The notes beneath the pieces were generated by a model, which was not told the origin of the DNA, did not search any database, and worked only from the letters and a program-made list of their open reading frames with translations. Position numbers and translations under genes: made by a program. Of a DNA stretch of 51,209 nucleotides, positions 35,935 through 43,487 are shown piece after piece; position 1 is the first letter of the stretch; each line of letters begins with the position of its first letter. Origin of the DNA: Rubripirellula sp. (GTDB lineage: Bacteria; Planctomycetota; Planctomycetia; Pirellulales; Pirellulaceae); the NCBI GenBank assembly GCA_012270065.1, contig JAAXJB010000032.1:87559-138767 (forward strand). Direction: 5' to 3'.

Positions 35935-36993
35935 ATGCAGATTCACCACCAAAACAGGGATATGCTTCCTGACTGGCCCCCGACCCGGGCCCGGTCAGGT
36001 TTTACTTTGGTTGAGCTTCTGGTGGTCATCGGAATCATCGGGTTGTTGATTTCAATGCTCATGCCTGCAGTGCAGGCTGCTCGTGAGGCTTCGCGGCGTA
36101 CGGACTGCTCGAATCGTGTGCGACAATTGGCACTCGCGACGCACATGCACCACAACGCCGTGCGGTACTTCCCGCCCGCCCGCTATGAATCTCGTCCTGA
36201 TGCTGCCGCTTACGAACAGTGCGGGCTGGAGACACCAACTTGGTTGGTCCGCGTGATGCCGTTCATAGAACAGGTTTCTCTGTCCGAAAAATGGGACCTG
36301 TCGAAACCGTGGCACGAGCATGGAGAAGAAGTCCGAACGGTTGTTCCTGATATTTTTCTGTGCCCTTCACGTCGCAGCGGAACCAGTCCAGTTGGGATGC
36401 GTCGCTTGAGAACAACTGTCAGTGGTGAGGGAGGCCGATTGCCCTGCGGTTGTCCGATTCCCGCCCGTCCAAGATCGGTTTCGATGAATGTGAAAGGAGC
36501 CTTGTGTGATTACGCCGGGAATCATGGTGATTTGACTCCCGGAGCAATCGGCAAGCCCACTGACTTTTACTTCGGAGGCAATGGTACGGGCGTGATCATC
36601 AGTGTTCGTCCAAATTGCAAAAATGGAGAAGCGATCAGTCCGCGAGACCGCATCCGGATGGCTTCGGTAAGCGATGGCACATCAAGCACATTTCTTTTTG
36701 GTGAAAAATTCGTTCCCTACAAACAACTGGAACAGTTCCCGTTCGATTCGCCCGCCTACGATGGCGATCACTTGCCGGCTTCGTGTCGCTTGGCCGGACC
36801 GGGACTGCGATTGGCCAATGGCCCGCGTGATGTCCTGGCAGACATGTTTTCGTTCGGAAGCTGGCATCCTGGCGGCGCTCATTTTGCTTTGGTGGATGGC
36901 AGTGTGCGTTTTTACAGTTCGCATACGGATACTAAAGTTTTGGGGTCTTTGGCGAATCGACGCGATTCACGTGTCGTTGAGTTGGTGCCGTGA
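35935..36993 (+). CDS. DUF1559 protein with type IV pilin-like N-terminus
   Basis: A 352-aa protein. The prepilin/pseudopilin signature is RSGFTLVELLVVIGIIGLL, with predicted peptidase cleavage after Gly22 and a helix continuing to MLMPAVQAAREASRR, the standard DUF1559 opening. The C-terminus has the family's H-x9-DG motif (HPGGAHFALVDGS). Planctomycetes encode many such proteins; roles in pseudopilus, secretion or surface structures are proposed but unproven. The start is uncertain: ATG 35935 or ATG 35962, with neither having a clear ribosome binding site. The stop overlaps the GTG of the next gene by four bases. Confidence 0.93.
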   Translation: MQIHHQNRDMLPDWPPTRARSGFTLVELLVVIGIIGLLISMLMPAVQAAREASRRTDCSNRVRQLALATHMHHNAVRYFPPARYESRPDAAAYEQCGLETPTWLVRVMPFIEQVSLSEKWDLSKPWHEHGEEVRTVVPDIFLCPSRRSGTSPVGMRRLRTTVSGEGGRLPCGCPIPARPRSVSMNVKGALCDYAGNHGDLTPGAIGKPTDFYFGGNGTGVIISVRPNCKNGEAISPRDRIRMASVSDGTSSTFLFGEKFVPYKQLEQFPFDSPAYDGDHLPASCRLAGPGLRLANGPRDVLADMFSFGSWHPGGAHFALVDGSVRFYSSHTDTKVLGSLANRRDSRVVELVP

Positions 36994-37433
36994 TCAATTA
37001 CCCGGGACGAACATCGTTCCTGATTTTTGAAACTGCTTTGCTGCTATTGCTTGCAGGTTGTGGTACATCAGTTGGGCCGACAGCAGGAGTGGTTCGATTT
37101 GAGGATGGGACGCCGGTCACATCTGGCAGCATTGAGTTTCGCCGGCGAAGTGACAAATCGCGCTTCGCCAGTCGCATCAGTGCACAGGGCATGTTCCAGC
37201 CAGCTACACCGGAAGGTGACGTGGGGTTGCCAGCCGGCGCTTATGATGTCGTTGTTGTGCAGATTGTTCTGACCGAGGATCTTGCCTTGGAAGCACACAC
37301 GCATGGTCATACGGTTCCCCGTCGTTACGCAGACTATTACACAACGGATCTTGAATACAACGTTGCGCCCAATGAGGTTGCTCGTATTGAGATCGTTGTG
37401 CAAGCTGATGGGGATGGATCACAAACAGAGTGA
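36990..37433 (+). CDS. Small lipoprotein with Ig/transthyretin-like domain, partner of DUF1559 protein
   Basis: A 147-aa protein whose signal ends in lipobox LLAGC (Cys24). The mature domain begins VGPTAGVVRFEDGTPVTSGSIEFRR and continues through GDVGLPAGAYDVVVV, then VPRRYADYYTTDLEYNV and a terminal RIEIVVQ strand. This is the pattern of the carboxypeptidase-regulatory/transthyretin-like lipoproteins often found directly after DUF1559 genes in planctomycetes. It starts at GTG 36990, and GTGA overlaps the upstream TGA, indicating translational coupling. Function is unknown. Confidence 0.9.
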   Translation: MINYPGRTSFLIFETALLLLLAGCGTSVGPTAGVVRFEDGTPVTSGSIEFRRRSDKSRFASRISAQGMFQPATPEGDVGLPAGAYDVVVVQIVLTEDLALEAHTHGHTVPRRYADYYTTDLEYNVAPNEVARIEIVVQADGDGSQTE

Positions 37434-37526
37434 ATCCCTGTTCTGTCTTCCCTGATGAAAACCTGTGGATTTGATTGGGGATAGACTCACACGCGAGATG
37501 AATCAGGGATTTTGTGACAACATCAT

Positions 37527-38825
37527 TCAGATTCCTGTTCGGCTCTTCCCCCAGAGATTCGTTAGTTGCTGGGATTGATCCACACCGAGAGGAAACAGCT
37601 GACTATAGGGATGGTCGGCGATTCCAGCAAATTTTCGTAACGCCGAATGGATGTGCTCAGGGCGTACGCGAATTCCAATTTTGTCATTTGTCGTCAATTT
37701 GTCAGGATCCAGAGGCAAGGCAAACTGCTTCTCATCGGTGTGGCCGATGACACGATTGCCCTCGATTCCCGGCCCCAGAAACATGACTGAGCCGATTGAC
37801 CAGTGGTCTTTGCCATTGCCCTGGTTGTAGCCAGGTGTGCGTCCCATTTCGCTTTGTGCAATGACAACAAGTTTATCGCGAATATTCAGGTCTTCTGCTC
37901 GATGCAAAGCGTACGCGATTCCTTCCAGGAATTCCGGGATCAGTTTCATTTGATCTGCATCATTGTTTGCATGGCTGTCGAATTGGCCGATGGAGAGATT
38001 GGCTGATACGCATACACCGGCTTTGAATGACGCGAGTGCTATTTCCGCCTGTTGGGCGAGCCGCGTTTTCGGAATCTGCTTGGGGATGTGCGGTGTGACA
38101 CGTTTCAATGCCTTGGAATTGACTTGCGCTGCATAGAGCATGCTTTCTGCATGTTGCCTGCGGGGCAGTTGGTTTTGTTTGAGCCGGTCGCTGTGCTGTT
38201 GTTGCAGCGTTGCTTCAATTCGCTCCAACGCAAAATCATCATGATACGGGGATTTGACATTTCCCTCGATTGAGTCGGCATTGGCAATGCGTCTCAGTGA
38301 TGGCAGGTAAGGAACCCGTGCCTTGGCGACGAGGTTTCCCGTGGCGGAGTAGTTTCCGAAAGTCAGAAAGGACAGGGGGCACGAGCCACCCTGACACGCT
38401 GCAACGAGTGCAGCAAAAGTGGGGTAGGCAAGACTGTCAAGCTTCCCTGTTGCCATGTAGCGGGAACAGGGAGCATGGTTGTTGACAGAGTAATCGAGCC
38501 CGTTAAACACCAGCAATGATTGACCAAATTCTGCGAAAAAATCTTCGTTGCTCAATCCCTGTTTTTTATGTTTGGCTGTCGGGGCAAAAGTGTGATTGCC
38601 GTGTGTGAGAATGTCATCCCTCTTATACAGCCGATTGATTTGTTCTGTGCCTTTTGGGTCCATCAGATAGGTGGTGTCCCATCCGCCGGACGCATTGAAT
38701 ACGAGGTAATGGGGGCCCTCGTATGGCTGCAAATCCTGTTTTTCTTCGGTTGCCGTCAGCGTTCGTGCAGGCATTGCCAGGCCGAGGCCTGTCAATGCAC
38801 AACTCTTCAGGAAACTACGCCTCAT
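37527..38825 (-). CDS. Tat-exported DUF1501 protein (short, divergent form)
   Basis: A 432-aa protein starting MRRSFLKSCALTGLGLAMPART, a minimal twin-arginine signal. ATG 38825 is preferred because GAGGAA lies about 8 nt upstream. DUF1501-like blocks are YLVFNASGGWDTTYLMDPKG, SLLVFNGLDYSVNNHAPCSRYMATG, IALASFKAGVCVSANLSIGQFDSHANND, DKLVVIAQSEMGRTPGYNQGNGKDHWSIGSVMFLGPGIEGN and VRPEHIHSALRKFAGI. It differs from the other two here by lacking GGPSxxDxxD (ASGGWDTT instead) and by its shorter length. It follows the 809-aa cytochrome gene by 77 bp, and they probably form one transcript. Confidence 0.9.
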   Translation of the reverse strand: MRRSFLKSCALTGLGLAMPARTLTATEEKQDLQPYEGPHYLVFNASGGWDTTYLMDPKGTEQINRLYKRDDILTHGNHTFAPTAKHKKQGLSNEDFFAEFGQSLLVFNGLDYSVNNHAPCSRYMATGKLDSLAYPTFAALVAACQGGSCPLSFLTFGNYSATGNLVAKARVPYLPSLRRIANADSIEGNVKSPYHDDFALERIEATLQQQHSDRLKQNQLPRRQHAESMLYAAQVNSKALKRVTPHIPKQIPKTRLAQQAEIALASFKAGVCVSANLSIGQFDSHANNDADQMKLIPEFLEGIAYALHRAEDLNIRDKLVVIAQSEMGRTPGYNQGNGKDHWSIGSVMFLGPGIEGNRVIGHTDEKQFALPLDPDKLTTNDKIGIRVRPEHIHSALRKFAGIADHPYSQLFPLGVDQSQQLTNLWGKSRTGI

Positions 38826-38877
38826 GGTTGAGTTCCTCATGGAAAGAGAGAGGAAGAATAGGCACGATCAAGTTGCA

Positions 38878-38897
38878 GAACCAGGGTGAACCAGGGA
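38878..38897. repeat. Tandem duplication, 10 bp x 2
   Basis: GAACCAGGGT (38878-38887) is followed by GAACCAGGGA (38888-38897). It lies 5 bp past the stop codon of the leftward 809-aa gene. Confidence 0.6.
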
Positions 38898-38902
38898 GTG
38901 GT

Positions 38903-41332
38903 TTACTCATAAAGAAACTCCTGTTGTCGGAGTAGATAGGTCAATACCGCCCGCCAGGCTCGCACGGTGTAATGCGGATCCGGTACTGGTTTCAAAAGCC
39001 CTTGCCGGCAACTCCACGTTTCTCGCTCATCAATGCCACTGGTGTTTCTCGCGTCACTGATGACTCCAGCAAACAGTTCGAAGGTCCGGTTTACTTCGAC
39101 CGAATCTTCGTTGTCGTCACGTCCCAGCACATGCTTGTGCAGGTGCACAATCGCAGCACGTATTTTCATGTCTGCCGAAGGAGATTCTCCCGGAATCGAG
39201 TCTGTTTCAATATCAGGGAAGAGTATGCGGGCACTTTGGTCGCGACTGAAATCAAGTGCAACATTCTTGCAGGCGACATCATTGGCAATCGTTCTTTGGA
39301 TTGCACCCATCGCCCCACTTGGGTCCACTGCACGCTCAGTGACTTCCTTGGAGTCGATTCCTCCGTACAGCATGGCTGTCTGACCCTGCAGGTGACCTGA
39401 TGCCTTGCCGAAGACGGCCTCTATTTTGCGTTCCAGTTGCTCGGGTGAGAGCATGCGCACAACTCCAACGTCTTCCAGAGATGCCACTCTTTCTGCGGAA
39501 GTGATTCTGCTGGACAAACCATCAACACGATAGAAATCACTGAGAATCCAATCCTTGATGGCGGTCTTGAAGTTGTAATTCGACTCTTTGAAGCTTGCCG
39601 CAATCGAGTCGATTTGTTTCTGTTGGGCATGGTATGCCACTGCTCTGGCATCGTAGAGCGGGTCATCAAGGTCTTTGGGTGGCAGCAATGGACGGCGGCC
39701 AGTCAGCAGGTAATAAGCGTGTCCGGTCATTGCGCGTGCGAAACGTGGGTCTGATGCGGTCTGTTTGCCAAGCCACTGCAAAGCACGCCAGCGCTCGCTC
39801 GCAGGAAGGTCCTCGCCTTCGAAGCCGGTGGCGAACATGTCCGTGAACCAGCCCTCTTTTCGTTTCCCGTAAAGTGCGCTGTTTCGATCAAAACGCCAGA
39901 AGTTCTGGAATAGACCGGCAACCGGATCGAGGGTCTTGTGACATACGACGCATTCGGATGCCTGCATGGTTGGATTCTCGAACTTCGAGGTTACCGCCGC
40001 GGCGTCTGAGACCCTGGCTGCCAGTTCCAGAACATCAACTCCCAGAAAATGTTCGTAATACATCCGCGCTCGTAGGCGATTGCGATTGGTTTCAGTGGTT
40101 GGATACCTGCTCAGGTACTGAAGTGTGCTGAGCAGGCCTGCATGGGGATAAAACCCGGTTTTTGAATCCTGATTCTCGCTTTCCCGTCGACCCTGAAGTG
40201 CTTTGAGTCTCACAGGAATGTATTCGAAAGGGTCATCATGATTCTTGAATTGATCTTTTATCGCATCGAAGCAACCGTATCCACGAGCGGTGTACGGTGT
40301 GACCATGATGTAGTCTGCCGTTACTATCTCCGTGAACGGGTGGTCATTTCGCACAATGTGTTCGACAAGACGCATCGGTTCACCCAGAAGAGCAGCACGA
40401 TATTCACGCGCAAGTCTGTATCCGGCTTCACGACGTTCTTTTTCGTCTTGGATGTGGCTCAGATCGAACTTCTGGTACCACCCACGCGTCTTGTCGAAGT
40501 GCTCGTATGACAGCACGGTCTGATCAGGATTGCCGTCTACACCCAACGTCAGAAAAATGTCGTTGAAGCCTTCCCGAAGACGATCGTAAAAGGCGTCCTC
40601 CGTGAGGATGTTGTCCAGCAGAGCGACGAATGCTTTTCGCTGGTTCCCGACCGCCGTTTCGCCTCTCGAAGCAGATGCCCTCGTCCCGGCTTGCGTTGTG
40701 TATTCTGGGATGCTGGCCTTGGCAAGTGACGCAAGTTCCTTGTCGGTGGGAAGGCGTCCAGCAAGTGACAGAGTGACGCGTCTGAGCAGTCGCTCGTGAT
40801 CAAGCATTTCCAATCCATCAAAAAAAGACGCGATGCCACTGGCATCAGGACTTGCGTCTGATGGGATGGGATTTGGATTTTGCACTCGGTGTACGAAAGC
40901 CTGAAGAATCTGATACCCCGCCCCTCCTCGCTTCAAAACCTCGTTTCCGCCGTGATCAAGCCTTCCGGACGCCTTCAGCAGAAGCAGGGATTCATTGTCT
41001 TTCTGCTCAAACGCCATCCGCAGGAATGCATCTCGATTAGCTCGCAGAGCAGATTCATGTTCCTGTCTGGCCAGTCGGCTGAGGTCCTGGAGAACAAAAC
41101 GTGTGTCCTCGGCGTCACCACCGCTCTTGTGGCACTTCACGCATTCTGCACGACCAATTTTTGGCCACAACTCCGTGGTGAAGAAATGGTCCAGCTTCTG
41201 GTTGTTGATCGTTGGGCAGCTGGCGGGATCAGAAGCCAGCGATAATTGAGAAGCAAACGCGGCGATCAAAATGCTTGAGATTGTGAGATACCCTGATTTG
41301 GCCAAGATGGGCGTGCGATGGGGGAGCGACAT
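38903..41332 (-). CDS. Exported cytochrome-like protein, divergent PSD relative (809 aa)
   Basis: The signal sequence (LTISSILIAAFASQLSLASDP) is followed by a haem motif CVKCH (64-68) in a PSCyt1-like setting. A segment HERLLRRVTLSLAGRLPTDKELA (about 179-201) resembles the start of PSCyt2/DUF1549. The second motif CVVCH (461-465) occurs as ECVVCHKTLDPVAGLFQNFWRFD, clearly a variant of the KIDPxGxxFExFDxxGR block of PSCyt3. The end WRAVLTYLLRQQEFLYE resembles the SPEFLY-type ends of related domains. It therefore mixes features of the two PSD classes. Exported haem protein is the best reading; function is unknown. It is encoded just before its DUF1501 partner. Confidence 0.85.
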   Translation of the reverse strand: MSLPHRTPILAKSGYLTISSILIAAFASQLSLASDPASCPTINNQKLDHFFTTELWPKIGRAECVKCHKSGGDAEDTRFVLQDLSRLARQEHESALRANRDAFLRMAFEQKDNESLLLLKASGRLDHGGNEVLKRGGAGYQILQAFVHRVQNPNPIPSDASPDASGIASFFDGLEMLDHERLLRRVTLSLAGRLPTDKELASLAKASIPEYTTQAGTRASASRGETAVGNQRKAFVALLDNILTEDAFYDRLREGFNDIFLTLGVDGNPDQTVLSYEHFDKTRGWYQKFDLSHIQDEKERREAGYRLAREYRAALLGEPMRLVEHIVRNDHPFTEIVTADYIMVTPYTARGYGCFDAIKDQFKNHDDPFEYIPVRLKALQGRRESENQDSKTGFYPHAGLLSTLQYLSRYPTTETNRNRLRARMYYEHFLGVDVLELAARVSDAAAVTSKFENPTMQASECVVCHKTLDPVAGLFQNFWRFDRNSALYGKRKEGWFTDMFATGFEGEDLPASERWRALQWLGKQTASDPRFARAMTGHAYYLLTGRRPLLPPKDLDDPLYDARAVAYHAQQKQIDSIAASFKESNYNFKTAIKDWILSDFYRVDGLSSRITSAERVASLEDVGVVRMLSPEQLERKIEAVFGKASGHLQGQTAMLYGGIDSKEVTERAVDPSGAMGAIQRTIANDVACKNVALDFSRDQSARILFPDIETDSIPGESPSADMKIRAAIVHLHKHVLGRDDNEDSVEVNRTFELFAGVISDARNTSGIDERETWSCRQGLLKPVPDPHYTVRAWRAVLTYLLRQQEFLYE

Positions 41333-41717
41333 GGCAGATTCCGTCGGCGTCTTTGCGATCGATTTCAGTCAACAACGTTCAAAAGAAGTAACGCAGTTGT
41401 GACTTGTCTCTACTCTCACGTCTAGTCTATTCGAATCGTCTTGAATGTGCCTCGCTCTTTTTGACCATCAGTCATGTTTTACCCCATGCTGTTTTGCCAA
41501 GGCTGCATGGCTGTCCAGCGGACATCGCGTGAAACTGGCTGCACGGTGCTTTTGTGCTGGTACCACCAGTCCGGTTTGTGATAACTGAACGAAGTGTTGG
41601 ATCTGCCCCGTTGCTGCACGCTCACCGTATCTCCAACCTGAAGTGCGGGTGTTTCGATTTCGACGAGATCGGTATGGTATCGAGGGTTGAACGTGTTCGA
41701 GCCTGTTGGGCAGAAAG

Positions 41718-41845
41718 CCTGCGTGAAATTGAACAGGCTTGAACTTGATGCTGATTGAAATTGATCCTGAGGGAATTTGAGCATGTTTTAAATTTATCCT
41801 GGGTGAAATTGAGCCTGGGTGAAATTGAGCCTGGGTGAAATTGAG
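41718..41845. repeat. Tandem repeat, 16 bp x 8 with decaying copies
   Basis: Eight consecutive 16-bp units. The last three (41798-41813, 41814-41829, 41830-41845) are identical: CCTGGGTGAAATTGAG. The five before them keep the period exactly but diverge (for example CCTGAGGGAATTTGAG at 41766 and GCTGATTGAAATTGAT at 41750). A ninth, very weak unit may lie at 41702-41717. Confidence 0.93.
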
Positions 41846-41878
41846 CCATGACCATTTTCCTGTCCTCAATCAACTGGC

Positions 41879-41934
41879 TGCTCAATGGGAGTTGCTCAAT
41901 GGGAGTTGCTCAATGGAAGTTGCTCAATGAGAAT
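41879..41934. repeat. Tandem repeat, 14 bp x 4
   Basis: Units TGCTCAATGGGAGT (41879 and 41893, identical), TGCTCAATGGAAGT (41907) and TGCTCAATGAGAAT (41921). It follows the 16-bp array by 33 bp; CTCAAT here is the reverse complement of ATTGAG in the 16-bp unit. It ends 35 bp before the next ATG. Confidence 0.93.
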
Positions 41935-41969
41935 CGAACAGCCCGACTCTTGAAAAGAATGAAGTGGAC

Positions 41970-42509
41970 ATGCAAGACATCTATTCCGATTCGTCCGATG
42001 TAATTCAGGTCGCCCCGACGGCCCAGGACACAAAGTCAATTCCGATTTGGATAAAGTTGCTTGTGCTTTTCCTTTGTCTGGTGGCGTTGGTGTGTGGAGG
42101 TGGAATGCTGACTCTGGTGTATCTCGTGAGTATGGCGCCGGCTACTTATGTTTACCCCGAAGGAAAGATTCCACAGCGTTTTCTGGATGTGGCTGAGGAG
42201 TGCGGAGGTCTGCAGTCCGGAGAGAACGTTGAATTTTTCTACTCCGACGGGTTCGCCGACGTAAAAGAGGGTTTCTGTTACGTAAGTGATCAAAAGGTGG
42301 CCGTGTTCTATCCCGATGACGAACCGCCGTTGATCGTAATTCCCTATCGCGAAATCAAAAGCGTTGAACTTGAACGCAATGAGTCTGATCTGGTCGACAG
42401 TATTATCACGGTCCATTTGGAAAGCGAAGAAGTTTGGATCTTTGTCTCAAGTGAAATGGATCGGGATGTTGATTTTTATGAGGCGATCCGGAGCCGGATT
42501 GATGAGTGA
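41970..42509 (+). CDS. Single-pass membrane protein of unknown function (179 aa)
   Basis: A short N-terminal tail (residues 1-26, acidic and polar) is followed by one strongly hydrophobic helix (WIKLLVLFLCLVALVCGGGMLTLVYLV, written in two parts of that span, about 27-53). A C-terminal domain of about 120 residues with alternating beta strands follows: ENVEFFYSDGFADVKEG, FCYVSDQKVAVFYPD, LIVIPYREIKSVELE and SIITVHLESEEVWIFVS. That strand pattern resembles a bacterial PH-like domain; this is inference. ATG 41970 or GTG 41964 could start it. It lies directly downstream of the compound repeat tract, so its promoter is either in or near the repeats. Confidence 0.75.
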   Translation: MQDIYSDSSDVIQVAPTAQDTKSIPIWIKLLVLFLCLVALVCGGGMLTLVYLVSMAPATYVYPEGKIPQRFLDVAEECGGLQSGENVEFFYSDGFADVKEGFCYVSDQKVAVFYPDDEPPLIVIPYREIKSVELERNESDLVDSIITVHLESEEVWIFVSSEMDRDVDFYEAIRSRIDE

Positions 42510-42627
42510 GGCGTCCGACTTCTGCCTCCGTGTGATCGTGTTCCGTTCGGGCTGCCAGCACATTGGTGTGCAGGTGTCTTGTTGACCGATTTGACGTGAA
42601 TTCTCTTTGCATGACGGACAACATCGC

Positions 42628-42650
42628 AAAAACCAGTTGGAATGGTTTTT
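42628..42650. terminator. Probable bidirectional terminator
   Basis: AAAAACCA (42628-42635) and TGGTTTTT (42643-42650) form an 8-bp A/T-flanked hairpin with a 7-nt loop in a convergent gap. The right arm overlaps the stop codon of the DUF2071 gene. The GC core is small, so strength is uncertain. Confidence 0.45.
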
Positions 42651-43392
42651 AGCAGCGTCTTGCCCACCAGGCTCGAACTTTGATGGGTTCAGCGAAAAGC
42701 AGGTTTGGCGTCCCGGTGAAGTCAAATCCGAACGGATCTCCCATCGTATTCTGCTGGATGTCACATTTGGCGTTTCGCAGTGTCCAAGGGGGATGATCGA
42801 TTTCGCCCCTGAATAGTTGCCCTTTGGTGTTCACGCTGTAAAGGCAATATCTTGCTGTCAGCCAATGTTCCAGAGTTTCCGGTTGGGCATGAAAAGTAGG
42901 ACCGTCCGCGTGGTAGGTGCCACTGAATTGGGCTGGTGGTTCCCCGGCATGGGTCCGGTTTGATTCGTATCGAATTGAGGAGGCGGTTTGATTTCGTGCC
43001 AGCGACATCTTTGCGTCCATGTAGGGCAGATTGAAGGTGGCCCTGGCTGCACGAACCGCGATCATGCTGGATGCATCAAGAGAAAAGAACCAAACGCCCG
43101 GCTTTCCATCTTTTGTAACGTAGGTTCGAACGTTGAGTTCCAGAAACCTGCTCAGGCGTGGTATCGCCGGGCAGGCACGCGGAGCCACATCAGACATCAG
43201 GAATGGCACGACTCCGATCCATGCATCGCCCTCATGGGTGTCCAGTTCCAGCCCTTCCGGTAGGTGTCTTCGCACTGCATCCGGCTCCACACGCCAGTGC
43301 GCAAAGAGCAGTTCTGACCATGTCATTCGCATGATCCAGGGTGCCGCTGGTAGCGGCCATGTCCGGTCTGTTGTTGTTTTTTTGGATTCCAA
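42649..43392 (-). CDS. DUF2071 (YqjF-like) protein
   Basis: A 247-aa cytoplasmic protein. Family blocks are RTWPLPAAPWIMRMTWSELLFAHWRV (in two parts), LPEGLELDTHEGDAWIGVVPF, FLELNVRTYVTKDGKPGVWFFSLDASS, ARATFNLPYMDAKMSL, the HWLTARYCLYS helix and a final PNLLFAEPIKVRAWWA. DUF2071 proteins have an acetoacetate-decarboxylase-like fold; enzymatic activity is not established. The family's N-terminal PWPLP-type block lies before the first ATG (43332), so I use TTG 43392 as the start, though no ribosome binding site is visible. It is convergent with the membrane protein gene. Confidence 0.9.
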   Translation of the reverse strand: MESKKTTTDRTWPLPAAPWIMRMTWSELLFAHWRVEPDAVRRHLPEGLELDTHEGDAWIGVVPFLMSDVAPRACPAIPRLSRFLELNVRTYVTKDGKPGVWFFSLDASSMIAVRAARATFNLPYMDAKMSLARNQTASSIRYESNRTHAGEPPAQFSGTYHADGPTFHAQPETLEHWLTARYCLYSVNTKGQLFRGEIDHPPWTLRNAKCDIQQNTMGDPFGFDFTGTPNLLFAEPIKVRAWWARRC

Positions 43393-43443
43393 AGCTGGGA
43401 TTCAATTTGGGGAACCTGAGTGACCAAACGTGTTCAGGCAGAG

Positions 43444-43465
43444 TGATGCCGGATTGATGCCGGAT
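43444..43465. repeat. Tandem duplication, 11 bp x 2
   Basis: TGATGCCGGAT occurs twice in direct succession (43444-43454 and 43455-43465), 22 bp beyond the stop of the leftward gene ending at 43488. Confidence 0.7.
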
Positions 43466-43487
43466 GAAGCCTGAGTTGGATTCTGTT

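Larger units (their letters stand above)
41333..41969. other. Long intergenic region dominated by tandem repeats
   Basis: About 640 bp between two divergent genes. The part 41718-41934 is repeat sequence (listed separately). The part 41333-41700 has overlapping open frames on both strands with no recognisable protein and no clear promoter. Confidence 0.5.

Noticed and set aside
37433-37511. Inverted repeat AATCCCTG...CAGGGATT in the convergent gap as a terminator
   Set aside because: Only 8-bp arms separated by about 63 nt, with a competing pairing (TCCCTGAT/ATCAGGGA) and no T tract directly after the stem.
41468-41885. Reverse frames of 87-133 codons across the repeat tract with repetitive peptides
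   Set aside because: The 16-bp period is not a multiple of three, so repetitive peptides appear in every frame. This is a by-product of the DNA repeat, not a gene.
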